Positions 1-12,639 of a stretch of 64,000 bases of DNA are shown here, piece by piece. The DNA comes from Pseudoscleropodium purum. Taxonomy: Eukaryota > Streptophyta > Bryopsida > Hypnales > Brachytheciaceae. The notes under the pieces are model-generated. The model was not told where the DNA came from, searched no databases, and saw nothing but the letters and a program-made list of their open reading frames with translations. The first letter of the stretch is position 1; each line of letters starts with the position of its first letter. The stretch spans positions 28,687,063-28,751,062 of the forward strand of contig OZ017795.1 in the NCBI GenBank assembly GCA_963969395.1. Direction: 5' to 3'. The position numbers and the translations under genes are program-made.

Positions 1-34
1 CATGCCATTCTACTTCTAATTGCTTTTGTAAAGT

Positions 35-320
35 ACCAACTAAAGGTAGTCTGCTCTACCAACGCCCATACTTTAAAAGTAACCACTAAGATAGTGGTAC
101 ATTTTGCTTTCTTCAATGTATCAAAAGTGTACATTTCAAGAGGTGGTCACTTCTAGAAACTAGTTGGTGCATTTCAACTTCAAAAATTTGTAACTAATTC
201 TTCGAAGGTCCAAAAAATATGAAATGACTTGGGTTAGAAGCCAATTCCATTTTTCTTCCTTTGAAAATTTACTGAAATTGTTTCCAAGGAGTTAAAGCTT
301 CCCTCCAAATGCAATCAGCT
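35..320. mobile_element. Family F copy, diverged
   Basis: Contains AACTTCAAAAATTTGTAACT, AAAATATGAAATGACTTGGG, TTAGAAGCCAATTCC and GAAAATTTACTGAAA, all shared with 36165-36489. Left end may be just inside the window. No gene. Confidence 0.45.
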
Positions 321-856
321 CTTAAAAAGGTGATAAAGTGAAGTTCCGAATTAAACTGCACGAACTGCGCTGGCCAATTTCAACTACTAAAAACATATAT
401 GAGAATCTGACAATGTGAACAAATTTTTAGTTTCTAAGTGGACATCGTACTTTCTCACGCAGTTAGTATGGATGACACCTTGCTCTTGACAAATGGATGT
501 ACAACAAATCATAACAAAAGGACTCAATCATCTACGGAACGCGGCCAATTGTTGCAATCACACTTCCAAATTTCAACCCCATTGGGCTTTTCACACTAAA
601 CTCCACGGACCTGCCACCGAAGGTGCGTGTCACGAAAGTCGTCACAAACAAAATTAAGAAAAAATAAAAAATAAAAAAAGTCGTCACAAATTTACAAAAG
701 TGTCCAGATCAACTGCAAGGGAACATGACAGGCATCACTTCTTCGTGAGCTGATTAATTGGATGACGAACACATTAGGAAAAATCTGAACCCCCGGGAGG
801 GCTGTTAAGGTTTTGCTTTTCGGTACCCCACAGTGCAATTACAGAAAAAAAAAAAA

Positions 857-857
<1 letters not shown>

Positions 858-894
<37 letters not shown>
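858..894. repeat. (ATA)n microsatellite
   Basis: About a dozen ATA units following an A run. The rest of 1-2643, apart from the inverted repeats and family F copy listed, shows no gene. Confidence 0.85.
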
Positions 895-895
<1 letters not shown>

Positions 896-919
896 TTAAA
901 AAATATATATATTAAGACT

Positions 920-957
920 TGATGTAGCACTAATGTGGCACAAGTAGTGCCACATCA
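920..957. repeat. Inverted repeat TGATGTAGCACTA / TAGTGCCACATCA
   Basis: Two 13-base arms with one mismatch around a 12-base loop that itself contains TGTGGCAC. A related, tighter palindrome occurs at 17531-17557, so this is a dispersed motif. Confidence 0.5.
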
Positions 958-1552
958 AATGCTTTCATTAAAAAAATTAAAAAATAAATAAAATTTTAAC
1001 TCCTCTTTAATGCATTGGGGGATTCAAAACTTGCCAAGGGCTGAATTTTTTTTTGTAATGCTTGCTACTATCCTTTTTCCAGGTTGTCTTGTTGATTGGA
1101 GCTCATTGAACGGAGGTGTGGAAGCCGAAAAAACAATGAAACAAAGTTAAAAACAACACTATGGGACTTAAATGAACTATTTTGTCTTATTACTTGTTAA
1201 GGTAGTGCATGTGACACTCATTTATTAAAAAGTCATACTATTTGAACTTCTACAAAACTTCAAGTTGTTGGGATGTAGAAAATGGTCACTTTGAGGGTCA
1301 AGCATTTTGATGGGGAAAAATTGGAGAAAAATAAAAAGTGTAACCATGGGATTGTTTTCAACTGTTAATTGTGCACTTTATAGACCACCCTACTTTATTG
1401 GGGTGAATGTCTTTCCATGGTGCTATGAGATTTGTTGAGTATTTTCTTTCCATGTTTTAGTTAGTTACATGCAAGACATGAGTTAGTTTTAGACTATTTG
1501 AGAAGACTACTTATTCATAGAAGATTGGTAGTTGGTAGTTACTACCACTTTA

Positions 1553-1588
1553 TAGTGTATAGTGACACAAAAGTGTCACTATACACTA
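1553..1588. repeat. Perfect 16-bp inverted repeat with 4-base loop
   Basis: TAGTGTATAGTGACAC, then AAAA, then GTGTCACTATACACTA. All 16 arm positions pair. It could form a hairpin or be a MITE remnant; no T tract or gene nearby suggests a terminator. Confidence 0.6.
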
Positions 1589-1630
1589 AGATTTTAAAGT
1601 TTTTTAATTTTTTAATTTTCATTGGCAACG

Positions 1631-1651
1631 CCCCCCCCCCCCCCCCCCCCC
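1631..1651. repeat. Homopolymer of 21 C
   Basis: Twenty-one consecutive C in DNA that is otherwise very AT-rich. Its length may not be exact in the assembly. Confidence 0.9.
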
Positions 1652-1689
1652 TCTTGTAATTTTAAAAAACATCATAGTGACAATCAATA

Positions 1690-1895
1690 TGGGACAATTC
1701 CTATGTATTCATATCCATTATTGTATCTATATTTGGTACCCATATTCATATCTGATACTATATTCGTATATGGGGTAATATTTTTAGAACTCATTCCATA
1801 TCCATATCCGGTACCTGTATTCAGTATTCAATATTCATCGCGTATTTGTATCTAATATTGTATATGTATCTGGTATGTATTTATTTCATATTTTA
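1690..1895. repeat. Degenerate tandem repeat of TATTCATATC/GGTACC units
   Basis: Irregular repeats of words such as TATCCATATT, CATATTCATATCTG, GGTACCC/GGTACCTG and GTATCTAATATTG over about 200 bp look like an old minisatellite. The frame at 1622-1855 lies over it and is not a gene. Confidence 0.5.
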
Positions 1896-2643
1896 TATTT
1901 GGACGGCTCCAATTAAATCTCACAAGATCAACAGTTTGTGATTTTTTGAAAAATCAACAACAAGTTTGAAGGTAAACATTTTTAAGGTAAAAAAATTAAC
2001 GGCTTGTAAATTTTCTAAGAGAAGAGGAGCAACTAAAAACCAAGGTGGTACGCCTCTTTTGAGTGGATAGTAGAATGGGTGATCTCTAGGCACTAAAGAA
2101 TGTGGCATTCGTATCAGTGTGTGCCTTGGGTACCATGCACTAACATTATTCTTTAGTGCCTCTAGAGCACAAATCTATTAGCTAAGAGTACTTTGGCAAT
2201 GGACCTTTCCAACACTATTTAAGAATACTATAAAGCATCTTAATATGGATCTTCTTCTTCTTTAGTTTGTTTTATAGGAGTTGAATTGATAGTTGAAAGT
2301 ATATTGAATTTTTTTTAATATGTTTCTAGCTAGACTCTATATGAACAAACTAGGAATCTTCAAGTGCTAATTAAACGTTTGTCTAAAACCAAGTCTAGGC
2401 TTTATATTCAAAAGGTGTATATTTTAGACAAAGATCTTAAGGTTTTGATTTTGGAATAGGTTTTACTTTAAAGCAAGAAGTTATTCATTGTACTATACAA
2501 TTCAAAAGTTAGAATATATTTTTGTTGTCATGTGTTGAAAACTCAACAAGTAGGTCAAAGAATGAAGAAAATTTTGGTACTAACAACTTAATACAAGTAA
2601 GATTAAATTAATTAAAAAAATGGACAATAAATTAAATTGTACT

Positions 2644-3456
2644 TTAATCCCCATATGCCCAGTTGACCATATATGGTCGATTTGAAATTTTAGGCACATT
2701 TTGATGTAGGTAATTAAATTCTTTTGACTGTTTTTAAACAAATTGGGCAATTTGAAAGTTAGCTAGTGAAATAATTTATTTTTCAATGTAAAAGGTAAAC
2801 ATTTCATTTTTGAGAGGTCTTCAAAGCCATAGAAGTCCATTAGTGGAAGAGTAAAGCTTATTAATTTTTCATTTCCCAACTTTGAGCAAATTGTTTGCCA
2901 ATTTCACTTGATTTGAGATCTAAAAACTTGTACTTATCCATTTGCTTTGAAAATGGTCCAAATGAAAAGAATAAAATATTTTCATGATTTTCACCATTGA
3001 AAATTTAAACATACAAGTATTGATTTAGAGTTATTTGCAATTTATACTTATAAAAAATTGCATTTCAACAATTGCAAGGTGGATAGTGTAATGAATTTGA
3101 TAGCTTTTCATGTGAAATTAAGTTTTTTGAAAGTGAATTTCAGTGTGCCAAGACAAGTTGCGGTTGTTTATATTACCTACAATCTCCCCAAAATTTAATG
3201 TGCAAATTTCTTAAACATTGTAGAGAGGTGCAATATGCTAAAAATAGAAAATATATATTTTTTTGTTATAATCTCACAACTCCTATGCAATTTCACCCTC
3301 AAAATTGGTCTAAACACTATTAAGCAAGCCCTTAAGACATCTATATAGTTGGATTGTGAAAAAAAACAATTTGCTTTCTTTGAAGATAATTAAAAGTCCA
3401 TGTACTTTTTTCATAGTCAAAACACACTTGAAAAGGTATGGACATTTAGGGACTAA
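2644..3456 (+). mobile_element. TTAA element, family B
   Basis: Starts TTAATCCCCATATGCCC and ends ACATTTAGGGACTAA. The interior matches 12845-13647 almost throughout, including ACCATATATGGTC, GATTTGAGATCTAAAAACTT and ACAATTGCAAGGTGGAT. The end TTAA is mutated to CTAA, and the following family A copy starts at that same tetranucleotide. No coding capacity. Confidence 0.75.
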
Positions 3457-4250
3457 TCCCTAAAGCTCCATAACTATGTTTTCATTGAAAATGCTCCAAA
3501 ATTGCCATTTCTTGTACAAGTTTCAAATTTTAGAAAGGAAACATTTTTGGACATACAAATCTCTAAGATCTTGTAGTAAACTAGTTTAAAAAGATGTCAA
3601 AAAAATTTCAGAAATTTCTACCTAAGAGATTACAAGATATTAGCATTTGAAGTGACAAAAATTATTTTTTTGTCCTTGCAAAAAATCAAGTACATGCACT
3701 TTACAAGGTCACATTTGTATGAAAAAATGTTCAAAGTGGTGGTGCTTCTTTGGATTCATTCTTCAAGGCATATTGTCTACATGCTCAAAAAATAGTAAGC
3801 AAAAAGATATAGAGAACAATTCAAAATAGTAAATTGTTAACAACTTATTTATGGAATTGAAAAATGCCACTCGCAATAGTTGTATTGTTGTAATAAATAA
3901 TCTTCACCTAATGTTTTCATTTTTTTTCCAAAAATATTGAAAATTGACTTCAATAATAGACTTCAAAGTTTATTTTGGAGTAAAGAATTCATAACTTACC
4001 CCAAACTAAAACAATTTCAACTTTGGATTTTTGAAAAAAATGATTTTTTTAGATCTACCATAACTATATATTAGGCCATAACTTTTGACTCATATTTTCA
4101 AATGTCCTAAAATTTAGTGCACATGAAAGATATTCCATGTCCACACCTTCTATTAAAATTTGAGCCCAGTACATGAAAATCTTTGGTCACATGCACCTGC
4201 CCAAAATTACTATGTTGCCAAAAAACGCAACTTGGTCCATTAGGGGTTAA
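3453..4250 (+). mobile_element. TTAA element, family A (right-end variant 1)
   Basis: Begins CTAATCCCTAAAGCTCC, a diverged TTAACCCCTAAA, and ends TTAGGGGTTAA. It abuts the family B copy and shares its terminal tetranucleotide. The last third is the variant also found at 16542-17472 and 39191-40220 (AGGCCATAACTTTTGACTCA), different from the more common right end. No long frame. Confidence 0.75.
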
Positions 4251-7089
4251 GTAGTATTGAGACTGAATCAAATTTTTTTTTCCTTGTTTGGATTTAAATG
4301 GTAGCCTAAGTCCATTGTCAACCACTAGAGCCCTATTCAATTATTAGAGAAGGCTACCTAACTTCAGATAAAGTTTTCAACAAGAGAGAAAAATTCAAAA
4401 ATTTAATCTTTTAGTGCGAACTAAATCAAGTTCATATTCTTTTTATATATTCAAAATAAATATTAGCAAGATCAAAATTTTTTTAAGAAAAATAGCACAA
4501 AGTAATTGGAATTTGTCTAGGATTGTAAAGTTTATTATTTAAAGAAAATATTAATGTTCTCGTTTTTAAATACAATGCCTTTATCACAAATCAATTGAAA
4601 CTACAATTTTGACTAGCTACTTTAAAATTCAAATTCAAAAGATGGACATTGCATTTTTGGTGAATTTTTGAAGTTAAAACTCTAAAGTTCACTTGAAGCA
4701 AATCTAAAAATAGTTTAAATTTTTTTACCATATGGATACTTTCTATTCTTGATGCTTAAGATGATCTTATTTGATACAAACTTCAAAGACATTATAATAC
4801 TTACATTTTATAACACATTTGAGTTTTTTTTCAAAATACTTGGGCCTTTAGGGATTAAATAATGGTATGATATATTGAACACATATTGTTATTTCCATAG
4901 TTTTTTATTTTCTATATATTTAACATGAAAGTATTGAATCTTTTTTAGGAACAATGCATAAAGAAAAAAATATCCACTATAATACATATTAGAATAATTT
5001 GATATTTTAACAAAAATGAAAGTTATATTTAAGATCAAATAAATCTTAATTTTAACATTACAAAAAATAAAAATAAAAATGGAAAATGGAAAATACACTA
5101 TTTTCTGTTATTTGGATTTAATCACTTTAAAGCTCGTAGTTCCAATTATTCATTGAACTTTGAAATGTTTAATGAAACTAACATCTAGGTGTTTTTATTG
5201 AAATTTTTGTATTTGTCTAAAATCTATACTAAAGTTTATTAGTATTCTTAGAAAATACAAAAAGATCTTTCTATCTAGAAAGAATATTCTTAGAAGGATG
5301 ATTGCAAGAAAGACATGCTAAGGTTGTTGAATTTTGCTTCGATATGTAAGATTTCTTCTACATTCCTTTGAAAGTAAGAAACATATTCTTAAAATATAAT
5401 AATATGACTAATTTTTAGAACTTTGAGATGATTGTACTCCGTAAAGATCAAATATAAAATAATTCTCAAATTATATGAACTAAGAATATATATAATTTCT
5501 TGAAAATAGATAGTTTGAATAATTAATTCATAAAAATTAGAAAATAGTAATTAAACTTTTTTGAAAATTTTCCATTAATAACCACTCTAAAAATATTATC
5601 ATTCACTAAATTAACCACTATAATATTATTTTCATGTTTTAAGATGCATGCAAAAATAACTTACTTTGTAGATTTTTTTGAAGCTTTTGGTGCTTCATAT
5701 TTTTGTACAAGGTTCTAAATTAGTTCATATGGTTTTGATCAAAGTGTTATTAAATTTTAAATTTTGTGTTTTATCTATAAATGTCCCAAATATAAACTCT
5801 AAAGAAACCTGAAATTTTGTTTGATTGCAAGTAAAATTCAATAGAAATCAAGACAATTTAACAATATGAGTCACCTTAGATGCTCATTTTGGACAATTTT
5901 GGGTGCACTTATGTTAGCATAAAACCTCTTTTAGATACTTGTCAAGTCCTTAGAATGTCTCAATACAATAAATTTAAATGACCTTCATGAAGTCCACTTG
6001 ATTGCAATCACTTTTTTTTCCTTTCTTTTTTAGTAAAAAAAGATAATAGTATTGTTTTGGAGAATGAAATCTTTATTATTTCCACCTTTGCAATATGTTA
6101 TTTTGACTTTCAACCTATAGCAAGTCTCCTAGTGTGCAAAATCAATAATAAGAATCTTTATTATTGCAAATCTAATAAATTGTTTGTAGAAATAAAAATA
6201 GTTTTGGCACAATTAATTACCACCCCTCAACAAAAATATAAATATGTTCATTCTAAAGAGAATATTTTGACAAGTTCAAGCATTAATTGCAAACTTTTCA
6301 TTCCAAAAATGTAGAAGCATGCTTGTTGTAGTATTATTGTCAAGGTGTTAACACTATATATTACCATGTATACAAGGGTTCTCTAAATACTACTGTAGTT
6401 ATAGGACAAATTTTGTGGAAAACAATTTGAAAAGGGATACAAATTTTTTGGTATCAATTTTTTCAAAAGAAATTGTATTTGATATAAATCTTTTAAATTA
6501 TTCTATTTTTATTGTCATTTGAACATAATTTTTTGGGAAGAAATTACATATTTGATAGAATTGTGTGACTACTATCCTTCACTTGCAATATCGAAGACCC
6601 AAGAATGTAGACCCCACCAGGCTTTGTGTGAGCTAAAAATATAACTTTTCAAGTAATAGGAAGCCTACATTAGACTTCACATTTTTTTAAGCAAATTTGA
6701 ATTGTTTACAAGGGAATTTCTAACTATTCAAATAATAACATGTCCAATGTTTTTCAATCAAGCTGATGATGTAAAAAAAATTCTCCATTTGCATTAAAAT
6801 TTCCACGATGCCAACAATTGAAGTAGTCACTGTTAAATCATAAATTCTCCATACTTAAAAAGATAATATTACACAAAAAGGAATATTTTCCCACATGATT
6901 GTAATGACTGAGGTTTCTCCTTTCCCAAAATACTTGAGAATTCTTTATTTTGAGGTTGGGAGGTACAAATTTGATGATAAAATATTCAATTTAAATGTTG
7001 TTTTCCTCACATTGAAGGAAAGACTAAGGATCCCCACCAAACATGAATAATGTTATGAATTTAGGTTCATGAAGTGCCCATTTAAGGGA
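4251..7089. other. AT-rich intergenic DNA, no gene seen
   Basis: Long stretch rich in A and T runs. The open frames at 4889-5098 and 6057-6314 are short, of biased composition and without family features. No element ends recognised. Confidence 0.5.
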
Positions 7090-7365
7090 TGGAAATTAAT
7101 TTGGAGAGGTTACATTTCTTGGAAAAGATTCGGCAAGTTTTCTACAAAAGACAAATGGAATTGACATCTAAGTCATTTCATATTTGTGGGAGCTTTGTAG
7201 AATGAGTTTTGAATTTTTGAAGTTGAAATGCAGTACCCACTAAAAGTGTCCCCTCATGAAATGTACATTGTTGGTGCAATCAAAAAATAAAATATACAAA
7301 TAATATACATTTGGGGAGGTGGATACTGTTAGGGCTTGGGTGCTTTATAGACCTCCTACTCTAAA
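7090..7365. mobile_element. Family F copy, diverged
   Basis: Shares GGAGAGGT, AATTGACATCTAAG, TTTCATATTTGTGGGAGCTTT, TTTTTGAAGTTGAAATGCAGTA and GGGAGGTGGATACTGTTAG with the F elements at 36165 and 58921. Terminal repeats are not clear, so the limits are approximate. Confidence 0.45.
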
Positions 7366-7419
7366 GTCCCTCCCCCGTTCAAATGCATCACTAATCCAAA
7401 ATCACCACCATCATTATAC

Positions 7420-7665
7420 GTACATTTCTAAAATCAATATGTACTTACATGGAAGAAACAATTTTAAAACCTCTACCAAGAAAAAACTTTGACCTTTTCT
7501 ACCTTTTGTATAGAGTATCTAAACACCATGTTCTTTGATTCATTGGGACCCCTTTTTCACGTAGAAAATAAAATCATTGGAAATTTGACATGTAACTAAC
7601 AACATCAACTAGGCACAATAGCAAAAAGGTGGAAGTTTTGAAGGTATCCACCTTTACTAATCGCA
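7420..7665. repeat. Family I repeat
   Basis: Diverged copy of the unit at 46880-47085 (TAGAGTATCTAAACACCATG, GAAACAATTTT, GGCACAATAGCAAAAAGGTG). Directly follows a family F copy. Confidence 0.35.
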
Positions 7666-8900
7666 TTTGAAACCTGATGTCGCCATCTATTGGACCCTCC
7701 CTATTTGTGTCAATCACCTATCCATTACCACAATCTTAGCAAGCCTTTAGCATCATGGCAATGCACTTCAGGAGGGGACATGCTAGCATGTGGCATATAT
7801 AGCACAGGTCTACCCATCCCACGCTTACCAATTTCATCCCCCAACAAACTTTGAAAAGTCACACAGAAGATTCATTTCTTCTTGGAACATCTTCATTCTA
7901 CTTGCAAACGAATCAAGATCTCCAACTTTTCAATCCTTGAAAAACACGTGAGTGACAAATAGCTCCTCAAAGGTATTCCCTCGATAGCAAATCTTCTTGG
8001 TAAAAATAGGCATGTTTACCTTATCGTACAAACTAAACTAGTTTAGTTTTAGTTTTAAAAAAAAATGGGGGGAACAAAACTAGTTTTCTTTTTCATATTC
8101 TTTCTCGTGACGGAGGTTGGAAAAGCCTAACAGACAAATAATACTGTATGTATGAGATGGGCGGACGATAGTCCAATTCCACCTAATAGTGGGTAGTAGA
8201 TCCATCAGCCAATGAGTTTGATGTGGACTGAGATGAGAGAGAACGAAGCGTGATTTCGAGATAACGTAAAAGTATCCAAACTTTAAAGTGTCCCTAAACT
8301 TTTAAATTTAAAAAAAAAAGTGTCCAACCGCCGGCCGGACGCTCAATAACAAACTTGTCCTTTTTAATGTCTGACTTCATTCTTTCTTCTCCGTCTGGTT
8401 ATGATAATAGCCAGTGCAACCAACCACTTTCCTTCTTTTTTGTTTTTAAAAAAAAAGAAATTCCTTATCCTTGCAGACGCTTTTTAGGTTTAAGTTTTTT
8501 TGAAATGGACACATTAATAAGTTAAAATATTCCAAGCAAATTACCAACTGTAGCTGCTGAGAGGAAGGTTTTTTTTTGTTTGTTTGTTTGTTTTTTCATT
8601 TTTAATGAAATGCCATGGAGGCAATACAAAATGTCACAATGGTGCTCTAAATGTCAACATTCATCCACATATTGGATAGAAAATATATATCACATTAGCA
8701 TGTATAACACATTTATAATTTTCATTTTCATTCACAATTTGACAATTTCATCATTTAAATATGAAGTTCCTTTGGTGATATCGTGCCCTTTTAATGCTAT
8801 TTTGTTATCAATTGGTCATTATTTTGGTGCAAATTGACGACAAATTGCCTAATGAAACCACTATTGATGAGAACCATTATAGGTGAACAAGGCTTTGCAT

Positions 8901-9299
8901 GTCAACAATTGCAAGGTGGATTGTATAATGAATTTAATGGCTTTTCATGTAAAATTAAGTTTTTTACAAGTGCATTTTAGTGCGCTAACACAAATTATAG
9001 TTGTTTGTGTCACCTTTAATTCAAAAAAAAATTTATGAGCAAATTTTTAAAACATTGTGGGGATGGTCAACATACTAAAAATTAAAAACTTACATTTCAC
9101 TTGTTATAATCTCACAGCTCTTATGCAATTTTGCACTCAAAATTAATAGACATGCTAATAAATAAGCTCTATAGACATCTATATGGTTAGATTTTGAAAA
9201 AAAATATATATTTTGCTTTCTTTGGAGATAATTATAAGCCCATGCCATTTTTTTTCATAGTCAAAACACACTTGAAAAGGCTTAGGCATTAGGGGTTAA
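8901..9299 (+). mobile_element. TTAA element, family B, left-truncated
   Basis: Matches the right half of family B from CAACAATTGCAAGGTGGAT to the terminal ATTAGGGGTTAA at 9288-9299. The left half and left terminus are missing, so it is a decayed copy. Confidence 0.65.
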
Positions 9300-9879
9300 T
9301 GGAACCAACTCCTTCAATCTTTGAAATGTCAATGGAGTTGGACATAAATATATCAATGAAAAAATTGCAAATTAAGGTTCACCAATCTTCTCAAGTTTTT
9401 TAAAAAATAAATGAATTTTGGAATTTCAAGTTAAGAATAGCAATCAATAATTACTAGTGTGACATGTGATGTTCCCATAGTCAAAATCAAAATAAAAGTA
9501 ATTTTCTTATTTTTTAATTCATTAAAACTTTGAAAATCAATAACTCTCACATTATAGATGCAAACGCCACAAAACATAGCCAATGCACTCCTCCTTATGA
9601 AGAGCTTTTTAACAATATTAAGAATGTGACCAAGGAACTTAAAGTTGAAGAAATCTCATTAAAACAAACAAACGACATAATTTAAGGTATGGACTAGTAT
9701 GCCTTGTGCCATTGCCACAATTAAAATAGAAGTAAAAGTCATTTTTTTAATTCATAAAAAAAATTTAATTCAATATTTTTTACACTATAGGTTTAAATGA
9801 TACAAAACAAAGTCTTTGCAGCCCTCCTCATAGAAATTTTTCTAACATTATTAAGAATCCATACTTTAGGTTAGGTTGT

Positions 9880-10010
9880 TTGTTAAGTTGAAATCTTTTA
9901 TACAATGAATCCTTCAATTACATTTTTAGTACTGTCTAAAAGCTCTTTGGGAAGAAGAGTGCATGGGCTTTGTTCCATGGCGTTTGCACCTTTAGTGCGA
10001 GAATTATTGA
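9880..10010. repeat. Family G repeat (four copies in the window)
   Basis: A ~140-bp unit with TTGAAATCT, AGCTCTT(G)GG, GGGCTTTGTT and GGCGTTT also occurs at about 12640-12785, 43322-43470 and 61910-62060. Inverted partial copies lie nearby at about 9560-9607, 9800-9835 and 62110-62175, so the full element probably has inverted arms. No coding capacity; mechanism unknown. Confidence 0.5.
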
Positions 10011-10042
10011 ATTTAAAAGTTTTTACGAATTCAAAAATTATT

Positions 10043-10791
10043 TTAACCCCTAAATACCCAAATTGCATTTTTTGGCAAAATAGTAGTTTGGGGTAGCTCA
10101 CTATGAATGAAATTTTCAGTTTTTTTCATCAAAATTTTCACACAACATGTGTTTGAAGAGTATCTTGAAGGTCCAACAATTTTCATAACTTTTGACTATA
10201 TGGTTAAAAAAGTTATTGCATGATATGTGATTTTAAAAGAACTACGTATAGCCCCCAAAGCTCAAAAAGCTCTTGTAAAAATCACTACTTTTTAAAATAA
10301 AATTTGAAAAATTGGTTCTTTAGATTTATGTATATATGGAAATTTTTGAATCATTTCATTTTTATTAATGAGATGAAAGTTATGATGAATTTTAATCTGT
10401 GGGTAGGTATGGAGTCTTTGAAATCATAATTACGTGCAAACTAAAATTCCTCGTAACTTTTATATCATTAATCAAAATGGAATGATTTAAAGATTCCTAT
10501 ACATGTGTAAATCTAAAGAACCAATTTTAAATTTTTATTTAAAAAAAATGATTTAAAAAAAAGTTTTTTGAACTGCCCAAATTACCCACAATTCTCTAAA
10601 AATCACATATCATGCAATAACTTTTTAACCATTTAATCAAAAGTTATGAAAATTGTTGGGTCTTAAAGCTACTCTTTGGTCACATGATGTGAGAATTTCA
10701 GTAAAAAAAATAAAAATTTCATTCATAGTGAGCTGCCCCAAATCGCTATATTGCAAAAAACTGCAATTTTTGCATTGCATTTAGGGGTTAA
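10043..10791. mobile_element. Fold-back TTAA element made of two inverted family A right halves
   Basis: Left terminus TTAACCCCTAAATACCC, right terminus GCATTTAGGGGTTAA. The whole 749 bp is one long imperfect inverted repeat with arms of about 370 bp meeting near 10417. Both arms match the right-hand half of ordinary family A (for example GTGAGCTGCCC, ATGCAATAACTTTT, TAGATTTA, TGAATCAT). The arms look roughly 80-85% identical by eye. A transcript would fold into a long hairpin. Confidence 0.8.
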
Positions 10792-11686
10792 CTTTCATTT
10801 TGATTGTGGCAATGATACAAAGCACACTAATACAACTATTGGGGGACACCATTATAAACAAACAAGAGATCTCACCTTTACAGGAGCCAAACCATTTCTG
10901 ATCACCTTCCATTTCCAACTTATAGATTGATCTCTTTTTGTGAAATTGTAGTATAGTTCATGAAGTAGTTGTGGCATATTATCATTGGTTGTCAGGATCT
11001 TAATATTGCAACCAACCCATGATTGGAAATAGAAAAGTCTATATGACCAATATAAGTTATACAATTATAGTTCAGCAAAAAAATTGACAATAATTATATT
11101 TTGAGTTTAAAATTCCGAAAAAATATATAATCCTTCCAAACTCTATTTCTACATTAGGAAATTTTTCTACACTCCACATGCCTGTAATTGCTTAAGTGAT
11201 TGGAAATGGGTCAGCTCCCTTACAACCAAACCAAACAGAGTAAACTTAATATATGTATTAATGTATGTATGGATTAATTTAATATTGTTTTGCACAAATG
11301 AAGTACTAGAGGAAAGGTCAACGATTAATTAAGTGTCTGTTATTTAAAATAAATAAAAAAGAAGGTGGTTGTTAAGTCAATGAAAGTGACACTCAGGATG
11401 AATAATTAATATGATTCAATCAACATAAAAAGCTTCTGAAGCAATAGTATGAACACTAGATTTTGGCATCAGACAATTTTGAGCCACCTAAAAATTCAGC
11501 ATCCTACCCCCAACAACATCATTGTTGTTGTTGAATTGGGACCATGGATGACTAGTTCAACATTCCAAAAAATATGAGCTCAAAAACTAAATAAAAATGC
11601 TCAAAAGTTGTTTATTAGCATGAAGGACTAAAAACCACTCACTTGCTCACTCACCTTCCTTTGCACATTGGTAACTGATCAATACC

Positions 11687-12615
11687 TTAACTCCTGAAGG
11701 ACCGAGGCTTTTTTTCTTTGCCAAAAAACACTCAAAACTGCCATTTCTATGGCAAAAGGTAAAAAAAGAATTTAATTATTTTTTTTCACATCTGACCATA
11801 GGATTTTACACCTAACTATTATGAGAATGTGTGAAAAAAATTTCAGGATTTTTGACCGCACAGATTGCATGATATCTGCATTTAAAGTGGAAAGATGAAG
11901 TTTTTTAGTACATTGTGAGACTAGATTTTTTAACTTTGAACATTTTGAACTTTAATTTTTTGCACTACAATGTTTTGAGCTTCAAACCTTTATGGTATAA
12001 AATTGAGTTGAGAGATTAGAAAAAATTCAAAACATTCAAAAAAAACTTAATTTTTATTCTTTAAAAAATTGCTAAGTAGAAGTAGATATGAGATAGAAGG
12101 AAAATAAAAAATATTCATATCTCTTAAATGAAATTAAAATGCACTAATCCCAATGGTGAGATTGTTCTAGCAAGAAAGATTGATTATGTGAAACTTTTTT
12201 TTTTAAATTGTAAAAATTGCATTCAAAAATGAATCCTATAAGTTATTTTTTCAAAAAGATGCTCTAATTGCCTCCAAATCATGATTGTCCATAACTTTCT
12301 CATAAAAAATCCAAATGAAATGAATGAAAGCTTCACATGTATACAAAAAAATAATCTATGAGTAAAACAAATTATAAAATTTCAAATTCAAATTTTTCAA
12401 ATTTTTTTGTTGCCCACCATCCCATGTTTTGAGCTTATTTGGGCATAACTTTTGTTTCTGAGCATTGATAAAAAAAAACCTATATTTCCATGAAGCTAAT
12501 CAATTTTTCTATCATAAAAAAGAGTTTCAAAAAATAAAGAAAAAATTTCAGCCCATAGGTACCCACCCAAAATCCCATTTGTCCCCTGAAGGGACAATGG
12601 TCCTTTAGGGTTTAA
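11687..12615 (+). mobile_element. TTAA element, family C
   Basis: Starts TTAACTCCTGAAGGACC and ends GTCCTTTAGGGTTTAA. The interior matches the second copy at 57014-57914 (AAACACTCAAAACTGCCATT, TGCATGATATCTGCATT, TTTGGGCATAACTTTTGTT) but differs from A and B apart from the termini and a short sub-terminal word. No frame of note. Confidence 0.75.
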
Positions 12616-12639
12616 GATAGGCTATTTGTTTTGTTTTGT

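Noticed and set aside
1622..1855. 77-residue frame starting with a proline run
   Set aside because: The prolines come from the 21-C homopolymer and the rest from a degenerate tandem repeat.
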